Positions 45,756 through 59,200 of a DNA stretch of 64,000 nt are shown here, in pieces. Both the position numbers and the translations under genes were made by a program. The DNA comes from Triparma columacea (lineage: Eukaryota; Sar; Bolidophyceae; Parmales; Triparmaceae). The stretch covers positions 1-64,000 of the forward strand of contig BRYA01000098.1 in NCBI GenBank assembly GCA_030267965.1, given 5' to 3'. How positions within the stretch are numbered: the first letter of the stretch is position 1; the number at the start of each line of letters is the position of its first letter. The notes beneath the pieces were generated by a model that saw nothing but the letters and a program-made list of their open reading frames with translations, ran no database searches and had not been told where the DNA came from.

Positions 45756-47014
45756 TCACGCTGTCTCCTTAACAAAGAAGTCGGCAATGGAGTCAGCGTA
45801 GAAATCTGGGGCAACGTCATTTTCGGGTCCGAGGAGTTTTTCCTCCGTAGTGACGCCGGAGAGGACGAGGCAGGTCTTGAGCCCGTTGTTCTTTCCGAAG
45901 AGGATGTCGGTGTCGAGCCTGTCTCCGACCATGCAGATCCTCGCCCTGTCGAGCCCCTCCTTCTCCGCAATGTAGTCAATCATGAGTGGGCTGGGCTTTC
46001 CGACGAGATTGGGCTCCTGCCCGGTGCAGCCCTTGATTGCCCCGACCATGCTCCCGTTTCCGGCCCACTCTTGGGCGTCAGTGAGGTGGGTAACAGCATC
46101 GAGGTTGGTGGCGATGAACTCGCAGTCCTCGTTCTCGTTTATGCAAAGCTGGGCATACTGGATCTTGTAGTAGTTGATGTGGCGATCGAAGCCGACAATG
46201 ACCGCACCGACATCCTCGTCGTGGTCGACCTTGGCGCCGGAGACCATCTCGGGCTGCTTACCCTCATCGGCTGGACCACCAATGTAGGGGACACCGATCA
46301 AGTCCAGCTCGTCGCAAATTCCAACCTCGCCGATGACGTAGACCTTCTTGCCGGCCTTCTTCTCGAGGAACTTGCTCTGCTCGAGGTAGGCGGCGGCGGC
46401 AAAAGAGGAAGAGAAGATCTCCTCGGCGGCAACATCCAAACCCAGAGAATCGAACTTCTTCTTGTACCCTGCCCTACTCTTGGTGCTGTTATTGGTGACA
46501 AAGAAACACTTCTTTCCGGCGCTCCTGAGCTTCTCCAAAGTCTCGGGAATCCCATCAATAAGTGAATCACCCCTCCAGATGACGCCATCACAGTCAAAGA
46601 TGAATACGTCCACAGTGGAAAGGAGCTGGCCCTGAGGTTCGGAAAGCTTGGCAACAGAGGCGGAGAGGGAGGTGAAAGTTTGTCGAGGAGGCGAGAGAGG
46701 AGTCCTCTGCTGTGGAAGGCGACAGTGCGGATTTGTGTGCGAGTTTTTTTGGATATGGAGAACGTTTTGGAGGTTTGACGTTAGTTTTATAAAAGTCATT
46801 AGGCATACATGATCCACCAAAATACATCTAATATCTCTGAAATGGTCTAAGTCATGAGATAATTGTCTCTACTCACCACGATGTGGCGGGGTGCCATGCC
46901 AAAAGTCTTTCCACGGGATGATATACCCGACGGCGTGAGCATTCTGGTCCCAAAACCACTGAATCCCTTCACCCCCGTAAGGCAGAGAGCGACTGCGGCG
47001 AAATAAAGCTTCAT
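45756..47014 (-). CDS. Plastid-targeted HAD phosphatase, phosphoglycolate/4-nitrophenyl-phosphatase-like
   Basis: Exons 47014-46877 and 46709-45756 (phase 0; acceptor may be 3 nt later) give about 363 residues. Exon 1 encodes a signal peptide (MKLYFAAVALCLTGVKG) followed directly by FSGFGTRM, with Phe at the cleavage site, then a Ser/Arg-rich transit-like stretch. This is the bipartite plastid presequence of algae with red secondary plastids. Exon 2 has the HAD motifs: FDCDGVIWRGD with the nucleophile near residue 85, FVTNNSTKS, GKPSP and GDRLDTDI. The family includes 2-phosphoglycolate phosphatase, so removal of the photorespiratory by-product of Rubisco is the likely role; a broader phosphatase cannot be excluded. 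The presequence occupying its own exon is consistent with presequence acquisition by exon addition. Confidence 0.85.
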
Positions 47015-47232
47015 GAAATGTTTGGGTGCTTGTTGCTTGCTGGGTGTCGCTGAGGTGTCGACTAGGACTATAAATTTTTTTTTGTGAAGGGTTTCTCAGC
47101 GCAAGACATTCGATCTGGACAGCGATAAGACAAGGAGTTAAGTTGTAATTAAAATAAAACGAAGCTCGCGTTTGTAGTTGCTCTGTTTTTCATGAATCTT
47201 TAAAAGATCTTTTACGCCCCTTCCCGTTCGAC

Positions 47233-50200
47233 TTACTGGTCAGTCTGCATGAGAAGACAGACGCCTCCGAGAATCCACTTATGCGACGTGTCCGGCTGAA
47301 TCTTTAATGTCGCCAGCGTTACGAACGTTCCCCCCCTGTCGCTCGTGGTGTAGACTGGGCAGTTGTACAAGTCAGGGTCTCCCCTCATGTACCCTACGGC
47401 CGTAGGCTTCCACGTGTCCTGTATGGTAACTGCCTTGACGTACATGATTGGCATCAGTGGGAGGAGCTCCTTAAGCCTACTCTCCGCCAGAATCCCCTCA
47501 CAATCAGTCCCACTAACATTGTACTGATGCTCCTCGGCCTCCTCGCCGCTGAGCCACCTCGCCCCCTCGACAAATAGACCGTAGATATACGCTCCGTCCT
47601 CGGGATACTTTCCATCGCTTGCCAACTCGTCGATCTTCTTCATTTTCGTAACGAATGTCTCCGTGCTCATCTTGTCCAAAGGCAGGTTCTTCGACCTCGC
47701 CGTAACCTGCTTGATGGCGGTTAGGAAGGCCGTGGGGTTGAAAAGCCCTGGAAGCCACAATGCCCTGGGCAGGATGAGGCTGTCGCTCCAATTCCTCAGT
47801 TCCGAGTTCCTCTGCAATAAATCCATAAACCAGCTCGCAAGGCCCTTCTTGCTCGCCCAGGCGCTCCTCTCCCAGCTTGCTGTATGGAAAGGGTTCCTCC
47901 CTGGAACCTGTCCGATGCTTAGGGCTTCGGCGAGGTGTTCCATAGGTAGCGACATGTTGAGCTGTCCATTCAAACCCTTCTTGAGCTCTGCCAAACTGTT
48001 GGCGATGTTCTCCAGCAGTATGTTCATCCTCGAGCACTCCTGGGTCGCGACCACTACGTAGGGGCCGTGGTTCTCCTTCAAAAGGGGCTCGGCCCTCTCT
48101 CCGATCGTGCCGAGGTCGAACTTGTGAGGGCACTTGTCCAGGAGGTTGTCCAAGGTGTTCTTGAGGGACCCTTTCGCTCCTATCGCCCCGCCGCTACTGC
48201 TCCCGGCGCTGACCTTCAAAATCGTACCAAAGAGCGTCTCGGTCTTGCTCGTCAAATACCCGATCTCGGCGTTGGGGTGGAGCCCAAACAACGGAGGGGA
48301 CTCGGCCGGCAACGATCCCTCAATAAAGGCGGTGTAGCTAGAGTACGTCATGCCGACGGGGTCGGGGGACACAAACTTGGGAGCGAGCTCCGCACCGCCC
48401 AACAATCCCTCGTGGAAAGTGACAGTCAAATACGTTTCACAAGTTCTCCTATCCCAGAAGTCTGTAATGTGCCCGCCGTACATAATCTCCCCGAACAAAT
48501 ACCTCAAATCTTGGAAGGGGACCCCACTCTTGCTATCTGAGGTGTTTAGGTAGTTCTGCAAAATATCGGCGCAGATGGTGAGGTCGCCCATGTTGAAGGA
48601 GTACTGCCTGCTCCACCCCTGGGGGCCGAACCTCTTTCTTCCCAGCATGAGACTGTGAAAAAAGCAGAGGCCAAACAGGCAGGCCCTGAACTCCTTCGTC
48701 TTGCTGCAAGTGTCGAGCCTCTCCTGGTCAAAGGATGCCCACGCCCTCAAAAGGTTACTCTTGAGGTCGGCGGGGGCCTCGTTGCTAACCTTGATGCACG
48801 CCTGCAGGAGAGCTTCTGGGATGTTCTTCATGTACGGCAGAGGGGGCGCCTCGGCGGAGATAAAGCACCTGAAGCTGCTGTGTGCGGTCTCGGCGCACTG
48901 CTCGAGCTTCCTATCGAGGGTCGGGAGCCAGGACTGCATCAGGTGCAGGTTTTGGAGCATGATCCACCCGCCACTCAAAGCCATTTTCTCAAGCATAATT
49001 TCGGCGGGCTTCTCCTGTCCCTGGCCTAGACTAATGTTGACGAAGGTCCCCTTCTCTGCGCTGATATCAAAGCTCGCACCGAGCTTCTCAACCATGGGGG
49101 TTGGATCGACTCCTGGGAAAAGGACAAAGAAGATCGGCGTGCTGGCGCTACTCTCCTGGTAAGTTCCTAGCATGTTGAAGGGGGGCTGCTCGACGTAGCT
49201 GCTCCCCATGGTCTCGGAGAGGTAGGCCCTGAGCGCCTCACTAATCCTATCTGGGCGGAGCGCCCTGATAATCAATATTTTTTCAATCGGCTTGAGGTTC
49301 TCCCCCAGCTCCCCCGGGAAGATAGCACTTTCGGGGTTCGGGGAGTTGTACCACTCGCTCCAATCCTCAGCGTCCATAGCAATCTTATCGCTGATTTCCT
49401 CAAAGTGAGGACAGAGCTTGTCATCCCCTTGGGCCAAGGCCTCCTCAAGGCCCTTCAACTTGTTCCACAAGTTCTCGGGCAGAAACGCAGCAATCTCCTC
49501 GGTCATCGGAACAGGCTCTGCGGCACCAGCGTTGGCGACCATCGCGTCGACAAGCTTCTTATCGACCGCCCCCTCGGCCTGCTGGATTTGAAAGGTCAAC
49601 ATGGTGGCGACGGTGAGCTTGTCCTTCTCGAACAGTCCCCTCCTCAAATAGTCGAACAGGGTGCTGGTGATAAACTCCTTGAGCTTCAAACATCTCTTGG
49701 CAATGATCTCGGGCGTCATCTGGGACAAAGCTTCGGCCTCCTTTTGTTTCGCGAGGAGGCCACCAATCATGCCTGCGAGGTCGTCTTCGCTGGGCATCCT
49801 TGCAGCCTTAAGCATGTCGTTGTTCCAGTTGAACCTCTCTGTTTGGATCACAGTCTTGGCGAGGCTCTTGAGCCTGCTCAGGCCCTTGAGCAATTTCTTC
49901 CCGCCCCCTCCCTTAAGCTTCTCTTGGGCGACCTGGATGCCCCTCTGGAAAATGACAACAAATGCATTGAGACTGTACATGTAGTACGTGTGGACCTTAT
50001 TGAGGTCGTTCATCAAAAAGAAAAGAAGGCTGCCCCTCGAGGCGACGCTCCTGAAGGCCTCGCTCGTCTCGTTGATCTTCGCGTTAGTCTTCTTGCCATC
50101 CTCTAGCTTTTCGTTCACCTCAATACTAACCCTCTTGGCCTCCTCCAGGCCCTCGATCAAATCCCTGTCCTCAGTAATGTCGCCCTCGGCAGCTGCCAAC

Positions 50201-53200
50201 TGAACCAGAATCTGATCTTCGAGCGCCGCCAGCTGCACCGTGAACTGATTCTCCTGCTGGACGAGGGCCGCCTTCTGGCTGGCGAGATCGGGCCTCTCCC
50301 TCCTAACGACGAGGCTGAGAAGCTGGTCTTCCAGCCCCTTGAGCGTCACGGTGAAGTTGACAAGGGTCGTCTCAGCCTGCACCTCGGGGGGGAAATGCGG
50401 GTTGCTTAGCTTGGTGTGAAGGAAGAGACGGAAGTCCTTGTTGTATTCGACCTCGTTCTCCCCCAGCTTCAAAATCGTCCTCGTGCCCCTCTTGATGACA
50501 GCGCGGCTGATGACGGGAGTCAGGACGGCATCTATTTTCTCGTCCATGTTCTCAATGAGCAAGCTCCACCCGTTCTCGATGCTGTTCTCCAGCTTGCTGA
50601 GGATGTCAGCGTGCCCCAACCTTGTGATCTGGAGATTCCTCTCGGGGGTGGACTCCTTGGCCTTGATCCAAGCAACTCCCTGCAGCTGAGGGTCGATAAG
50701 TAGCGGCCACCTGCTGCTGTTGCACACAATGGTTCCATTCTCGCTTGAGACTGGGTCACTGGGCAATCCTTGTGTGTTCCATCCAGCAATCTGCGCTTCT
50801 GTCGTGAGAGTCTTTAGAGGACTACATTCCTCGCTCATAGCAATAGGCTGTCCCTTGGCCGCGGTCTTCAAGAATGGGATCCAGTGCTCCTGAATGAGCA
50901 TTGTTCTGAACTGCTTCGTGAAGGGGCCAACGTAGCTAATGAATGCAGCGGCAAGCAAAGAATCCCCGATGACGAGGTCTTTTCTCTTCTCCAAGTCGCC
51001 GATTCCAAGGTTCCACCTTGCGCCCTCGCTGCCCAGCGCATTCGTTAGCCGCTGAGCAAGCTCAAGCTTCATCTTGCCCTTGGTGCTAGTCTCTTGGGCC
51101 TCCTTCTTCTCCGCGTCGGCCTTGTTAAACTCATCGGTGAGCTTGTCGAGCCTCTCTTGGAGATCCTTTACCTTGCCTTGCACCTCAGCGAGCTGCTCAT
51201 TCGCCTTATCGAGCTTCTCCTTTGCCTCCCTAAGCGCAATCCTCTTGGGCTCCACTGTAATTACAATGTCGTAATAACCAACAATGTTCAAGACCCAGCT
51301 GCACAAGCCAGCGGCAGCGCTGTTCTTCTTCTCGATGATCTCGACGTTGAAGTGTTCCATGGCAAGGTAAGGTCTCACCTCCTTCCAGTTAACGGAGGGA
51401 ACAGAGTTGTCATCGACCCTCTGCTTGAAGCTTTTCAGGTCATCCACGAGCCCGTTAACATTTCCAAGCAAGTTCTTCTTGCTTGCATCCCAGCTCCTAT
51501 CCTTGTCCTTAACCTTGCCATTCTTCTGAGTGACAATGTTAGGGTTGACGCCTGCTAGGAGGACCATGACGGCAGAGAAAATGTCGCCGACGCCCGGAGG
51601 AGGCTTGGTCATTGTCTTACAGCTTCCCAGGTCCTTCTTGTCGAGGGTGTCCAGGGCGCTCATGGCTGCTATAACAGCCGGCTCGGCCTTTGCAAGCTCG
51701 GCCTCGGCCTCGGCCTGCTGTGCGGAGATCTCCACTTGCATCTTTTCGACCTTTTCCTTCTCCACGTTCGCCTCGGCAGTGGCACCCTCGACGACGGTCT
51801 TCTCGGCACTAACTCGGTTTGCAATTCCTTCGCTGACCTCTCTCTTCTCCTCTGCCGCAAGCAACATCTCCTTGAGGTTGCTCTCCAAGTGTGTCACAGC
51901 CTCAGCGCAGGCCTTGAGCTTTGTTACTCCGCTCTTGAGCCTTGTTATAGCGGTGCTATTCTCGTCTCTCTTTTCTCCGAGGAGAAGGCCGTAAAGCTTA
52001 AGGAATTCTAGGTACGATTTGGGAGTTGAGTGAACGTGCCTGTTCTCCACCGTGAGGAACTTTTCAGCCACCAACTGAGTGGCGGTGAAAGAGTGCGGCA
52101 TGAACTTTTCGATTCCAGCCCGCACCTCGTCGCTCCCAAGCTCCATCTCATTCAGGAATTTCTGGCCAACACTGAAGAGGGCATCTGCGGGCCAGGGATG
52201 GAACCAGTCGATCACGGTGCAGTTCACAAGGGCCGGGAATTTTCTTGCCCGCATCCTGAAGTCCTCGCCAACGGGCGAGAAGCAAAGAACACAGTGGAGG
52301 TTCTTCCTAACTTCGCCGATGAAGTACCTCCAGCAGCTGTCGGGCTCCTGGCTCAAACCTGCGAGCTTCACCTTTCCGACGACCTCGTTTATAATGCCGT
52401 CCTGCTCGTCCCTTGTGTAAAGGTCCGGGATATTGCCACTTGCGAGAAGGTCGTTTAAGTAAACAAGGAACTTCTCATTCGTGATCTGGTTGTCAGTGAA
52501 CAAAAACATGACGCCCTCGCCCCGAATTCCGGCCTTCCTGTACATGGCCTGCAAATCGGTCTTGAGGTCATTGATTCCGTAGGTTGAAGAAATAGTAATC
52601 TGGGCGACGCTGTACCCACAGATGTGGGCCGCAAGTCTACTGAGACTTTGCTTTCCAGACCCACCAACTCCAACCAGCATGGCGTGGCCGGCAGTGTTCT
52701 GGATAACCCTGGTGATCCTGGCTACGTGGCAGACGGCATCGTTGAATAGCACGAGGTCCATCACCGCATTGATCTCGTTGTATTCGGCAAGGGCGGTCTC
52801 AAGGACGCCCCTGATGCTCTCCAAGTCGGTAGTCTGATCGTAAATCATTTCGTCACCACCCTGGGCAAAGTGGCAGAAGACCAAGGGGTCACCTCCCTGG
52901 GCAAGGTAAAACTTGCTGGCGTTGAATTGAGGGAAGGCTTTCTTAGCTTGGGCGGACATGATGTCCTTGAACTTCAAAAGTCCCGCAGTGTCGACGATCC
53001 TATCGCCGTAAACCCTCTCAGATTCATGGAGCCACAGGTAGCAGAACTTTTCAGCAGTATCAAAGTTCGCAGGCGCAGACACAAGCAGGCCAGCGAACAA
53101 GTTGGCGAGGTGCCTAATGTTGAACTCGTAATGGAAGTTGGCCGCAGTCTTCCTAAAGGTGTCGGAAACTTCCTTGTGAACGGCGAGCGCCCCCTTGATG

Positions 53201-56200
53201 AGAGCACTGCTGCTAGTGGTGATGGTCCCGTTGAACTCGTTGTTTACCAAGTGCCCCTCGAGGAAGGTAGCGTAAATGGTCAGAAGGGAGGTAGCCGACG
53301 GCATGCCGACTGCAAAAGTTGTGAAGTGCCTCTGCAACCTGGGGTTGACGAAAAAGCTCCCAGCAGTGGGGTTCATGGCCGCAATGTACTGGCAGTTGAG
53401 AACTGTCTTCGCCAAAAATTTGTTCGGGTCGTACCAATGCTGGTAGTCGAGATGCTGCCTGACGAGGGCAATGGCGGACTGGGTGTTGTACTTGTCAACC
53501 TCAGGAAGGTTGAGGTCATCGATGAAATACACCATGTCGGCCGACCCCGGGGGGCCGTAAGTGCTCCCAGTGCGTTTCATGAGCGGGGCCTCTAGAGACG
53601 TCATAGTGGCGACGGCAGAGCTGTAGAAGTTCATATTGATGGTACAGCTCAGCTTGTCCTCGGGGTTGAAAGCCCGGATGAGACCATTGGTGAGCTGGGT
53701 CTTCCCGGTTCCTGCAGGTCCAACAAGCATGATAGGGTCGCCCTTCTGGACGAGAATGTTGCTCCAAAACAGAACACTTGCAGTCTCAGTTGTAGGCACG
53801 GTAACATCACTCATTTGCATGGACCTTGAGTCAAACTGCACAGCCTTGAATGACGGAGCGGCCTTCCAGGGCTCGAACTTGTTGCTGAGAGGGTCCAACC
53901 AGTAGTCAAAGATAGTGTCGCGGGTCGGGAGCCTTACAGCTTTGTACTGTCCCCTCCACCAGTCCGAGAAGTTCTTCTGGTGTTCCACGCCATCATCTGA
54001 GGTTGTGAGGGCACTTCCAAAGGACCAGATACAAGCAAAGACGAAGGCGGTCTCAAGCTTGTGGCTATTGCTAATAGCGTCAGCGGTGAGGAGGCCGTCG
54101 AGGAGGCGCAGAAGCGAGGAGACAATGGTGATATCGTTGATTGGAACAATCGCCTTGACCTTCCTGTTGAAGTATTTAATGGCCTCGGGCATGTATTTCT
54201 CGAAGAGCTCTTGCATGAGGACCCTAGACTCGTCGCCGTAGATATTTTCAGGCCTGGACTGAACCCACGAGGCGATCAGAGACCTCCACTGTGTGCCTGC
54301 ATCAGTTGAAATATAGATGATGCCTGCACGAGAGACGGTGGCGGGGGTGGCATAAGTAAGGTCGCGGATCTCAAAGATCATCCTCATGTGGGGTTTGAGC
54401 GGGATGCGCTCGTTCGAAGCTAGCGTAAGCATCTTGTTGTCGTCCATGACAGAATTCATAGACTCGATCCAGTTGGCGTCCAAGTCGCCATCGAGGAGGA
54501 TCCACTTAGGCTTCTCATCGGGGATCTGGCCCAAGTCCCTCATTATCACGCTCAGCAGACCGTCCTTCCACTCCCTGGTTTGCAAGCTCACGTGCCCGTA
54601 CAAATCTTCGGTTGGCAAAACCTTGGGATTCAAGTCAACGACCTTGACCTTGTTCTGAGGATCGCTAATGGAGAGACCTCCCGCAAGCATTTTCCAGCAG
54701 GCCGATTTTCCAGCGCCCGCCGGTCCCATGACGAAGACACAGTGGCGTATTCGCAAGAGCTCCTCCATCTGCAGGCATTTGAGCCTGAAGGTTTCGTCTG
54801 CCCAAAGGCCGTTCTGCTCGCAGGCAAGGGAGACATTCTTTCCGAGGTCCTCGTCAACGACGCGGGGCGGATCGAGCCCGGGAAAGAGATCGTTAAGGAG
54901 GCCGAAGAAAACAACCTCATCGACTTGAACAATCTTGGGTGTGTTGGTGTCCCTGAGAGCGCGCATGAGGAGAGCGTCCTCCTGCAGGCCAGGACTGCTC
55001 CTCTTCATGGCGCCGGCAACGACAAGCACAGACTTGATTGCGCGGAGGCCCCAATCGTAGTGCTCCTGCTTGGAGAGAAGGTCCTTCAACAAACTGTAGA
55101 GAGTGTAGAACTTGCTCGCAAGAATCTTGGCTGACACAAAGCCTTCGGCCATGAGCATGTTTTCGCAAATCAAGACGAGGTCGGGAACCATGACGGTCAT
55201 GGGGCGGAACAGAGCCTTGAGTCCCTCGGGAAGAGCGGAGCGGCCGAGGTACCCGGGGTTCATAGTGATAAAAGCGCCATTTGAGGGATCAAGCTGGGAC
55301 GAGCGTAAAAGTGGGAGCGAGGAGCGAAAGGGAGTCAGGGTATGATATTCGGGGCTCCACTCGCCGCGTTGTATTTTCTAGTCCATCCCTACCTTAATGC
55401 TGTCGCCCTCAATTGTGACGCTGTGAGTGGATAAGTCATCCTTGATGTACTGCTTGTTTCCGTCGCAAACGGACTTGAACTGAACGCTACAGACAGAGAG
55501 AACCTCGGGGATGAGACGATTGAACTCATCGAAGCAGCCCCAACTTCCGCTACTGGCGAGACCCTTGAAGATGTTCCCGAGTGACTGGTAGTCCATTTCG
55601 GGGGAGCAATTGAAGACGTAGCAGCACTTGCCGAGTGCGCTGGCGAGGTCCTTTGTTGACTCAGTCTTTCCAGTTCCTGCAGGTCCAGCGGGTGCACAAC
55701 CCATCTTCAGGTTAAGGGCTTGGGTTGCCGTCACGTAGATACGGTCGGTGAGGGGCGTGATGACCAACCTAGGGCCGTTGCCAAGGTACTCAAAACCGTA
55801 GTCGAAGGCGGCATCGCAAACCTGGCACTTCGTGGAGGAGGTCATCGACTCGCCTCCAGGAGTCGGGTCATAAGTTTGCTTCAGCTGAGACTGCCACTGG
55901 AAGCAACCCGACTCCTGTACCTTCTCCCTGATGAGGGTTTGAATGACATCCCTGCTGTGGCTATCCATGGTGATCATCACCATAACGCGAGTGCGGTCGG
56001 ACTTGCTGAGGTCGGTCTGGGTCAACTTGATCAAATCGTTAAGCTGCTGGATCTGGAGACTGTTGTAGTCCTCCATACTGCTCGCGTTGCCTTTGCTCAA
56101 CTTGTCAAAGCAATCGTAGACCTCCTGGACATATTGGATTGCGGCCACGAGGATGCTGATTTGAGCGGGATCGTCAGGCCTACCCTGGAACTTGTGCATG

Positions 56201-59200
56201 AGCCAGTCAGTCCTTCCCATGTTGGGATAGTTTTTCATACTCTTGTCTAACTTCTTGCGAAGGGCGGCAACCTGACTTTCGAGCACAAGCTGCAAATAGA
56301 TTTCCACCTTTCCTTCGAGAGGAACGTAAGGCTCAAAGTCGACATCCTCTTGCCCGACACCGGCAATGAATTTCTTGGCCTTGGGGCGCACACCGGGGCT
56401 TTCCTCGAGCTCGAGGGCCTGGGTGGCCAGGAACACCTTGTCGACATGGCGCATGATTTTGACCGGCATGCTGCCGTTCGAAAGAATGTCGAGAAGGTCC
56501 GCCTCCGACGTGAAGTAAAAGCGAGGGAAAAGGCGGCGCTTGCCGTCGAGGAAGTCGGAAAGGGACTTCTTGCAAATTTCCTGGTCATTCTGAAGGGACT
56601 CGAGCTTGGTGAGGAGGCCAGACTGGGTGCATGCCTCCTTGACGTTCTTAATGCTATAGCACTTCTTCAGAATCTGACGGACTTGCGCATCGATTGACGC
56701 GAAACGCTTTGCGTCCGTTGGGAGCTCCTTCTTGACCTCGTCAGACCCGATGAAAAGAGGTTCAAGGTAGGACCACATGCGCTGCAGCTCGGAAAGGATC
56801 TGGTTGACCTCAGAGACTGTGACGAGCCACTTCTGCCACTTGGTGCTTTCTTCCTTAAAGAACTGATAACGAGAAGCAACCATTCCTTGGAGGGTGAGCT
56901 GATCGGCCTCGAGAAGCTCAAAGTCCTCCTCTGACAACTTGATGAGAGGGACGTCGGTATCCTTGTACATGGAGCCCTGGAACTTGACGTCGTTCCAGGT
57001 GACCTGGAGGTTCTTGAGGGTTTCTTCCTGCTTGGACTCCTTAACGGCTTTGTCGGTGATTTCCTCGACCTCGTTCCCAAAGTTGTGAAGGTTGAGATTG
57101 AGGATCTCACGGAGGCGGAGGTCGGGAGTCTCTGAGGGGATGGAGAAGGAAACGTTGGTGGCGTCCATGAGATCGCTCCAGTGGCGAGGGCGCATTCCTG
57201 GGTGCCGGAGCGCGCCGACGAGGGGGCAAGTCTTGAGAAACTCCTTTACGTGCTTGTCGAGGCCAAGGAAGGCGTCGGACTCCTTGGTTGTCTTCGGGAG
57301 TTTCTTCACCTTGGACACAAAACTTCTTCCGGCCTCCTCCATGCCGTCGGGGTTGATGTCCGACCAAGGAGTCTCCTTAGCCTGGTCTATGAAGTTCGTT
57401 GCCTCCTGGGCGGTTTCCCAGAGCTCGTCGAAATTGTGCAAGAGCTCAGTAATGGAGTGGATGATGTCTTGGGAGCGCTGCATGTCGCGAGGGCAGTCGA
57501 ACATGTTGGCAAGGTGAAGCATCTCGCTGCAGCGCTTCTTCTCCTTGGCATGGAGTTCCTTGGACGTGTTGAGGATCTGGATCGCCGACTCGGCTCCGGT
57601 GGCAAAAGTCTTAAATGGTGAGCCGTTGACTTCCTCAAGGTAGGCGAAGACGCCCTTCTCGTAGGTCTCGATGTCCCCGCGCATCTTGGTACCCTGCTGT
57701 TTGACAAGAGGCGCAATTTTGGTCTGGGTAGATGGGACCTCCTTGATGGTCGTCTCCCACGAGTTCCTTGCCTTCTTGAGCTGGACCTCCATGGGCCCAA
57801 TGTTGACTCCCTGGTTGCGAAGGTAGGCGAGGATGGAGTTTGAACGGTCCATGACGAGGTTAATCTCCTCCTGGCGCTCTTCGATAAGCGTGAGGTGCTC
57901 CTTGACGGACACGAGGGAGTTGACTGACTGCTCGTTGGTCCAAGTCTCGTCCTTGACCTTTGCCGAGATACCGTCGTTGGCCTTCCTTGTGAACTCGAGG
58001 AGAAAGTTAAGGTCCTGCTTGAGCGCGTCGAGCACGAGTTTGCCAGCCATTGTGTTGTTGTCCCTCGGAACGAACTCCTCGAAGAGACAGACGACGGGGG
58101 AGCCGCGAACAGAGCCCTCCAAACCTCCGAAGGTTCCCTTGAACTCCACCTGAACCTCGTACTCCCCGGGATTCGGTGCGGTGTACATGACGACATACGT
58201 TCCGTCGTCTTGGTCTTGAACGTGGACACCGTGAATGTTGACATCCTCGCCCTCCTCTCCTCCGCCCATGTGGACAATAGTGACGTCAAACTCGTCGCCC
58301 CCGGAGGTCCTGTTCTGGTTGTTCTCGTCGCGGGCCTGGATGATGAACATGGTCTCTTCGTTGACTGCACAGCCTGAGAGGATTCCCGGGCCGTACATAA
58401 GGCACTTGGAGGCGTCCGTGACGGCGAAGAGGTTGAAGGGCTGGAAGGTGGTGGTGAAGCTGTCGTTGTTGAGGGCGACCCTAACGTCGACTTGGCCGGG
58501 GGGAAACCTCGTGCAGTCCGGGGAGACGCATGTGATCTTCGTCTGCGAGGAGTACACTCCTTTGACGTCAACGTAGGCCTTCTTCGTGGCGAACCTGACG
58601 ACAACATCCGCAGTGTTGACAAAGTCGATACCCGTAATTTCGATGGGGGTGTTTCCGGTGATTGGGCCAAGCTTAGGGTAGATGTCCATAATGGCGTAGG
58701 GCGGTCCGACGACAGAGCCGACGTCGAGCATATAAACGTCGTTGTACCACTCGTTGGCCCAACCTCCAAAAATTATGAGCTTGGACCCCTTGCTGTCGTA
58801 AGTCAGGGTAGTGTCCGCTCGCGCGGGGGGCAGCTCCCCGTTGATCTTAGGCATCGACCACCTCTCAGTCCCAGTGTCTAGCATCATGATGGAGTTGCTG
58901 TGAGTTCCTAACGAGTTCATTTCGGAGAGCTCCCCACCGACCCCACCGAAGACGAAGATTTTCCATGAGGGGATTGCCATGACGCCGCAGCCGGCGTGGT
59001 TCCAGACGGCGGATGGCATCTTCGAGTTGACCTCAGACCAGGTGGGGGGGTCCGCAGCAGTATCCAGAATGAACATGTCATCGAACTGTTTTGCAGAGTT
59101 CCAACCTGCGGCAGCGAAGTTGCGAGTGAAGCAAAGCAAGGGGAAGCGGAATGGGATGGTTAGCATTAGTGTGCGGAATAAATTACCTACCTCGGCTCGT

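Noticed and set aside
51094..51558. Plus-strand frames across the dynein stalk region
   Set aside because: Antisense shadows of the coiled-coil coding sequence with no features of their own.
55263..55378. Reading the dynein as two genes split near 55.3 kb
   Set aside because: The apparent start at 55263 lies inside the AAA1 FITMNPGY motif, and a clean intron restores the P-loop domain across the break.
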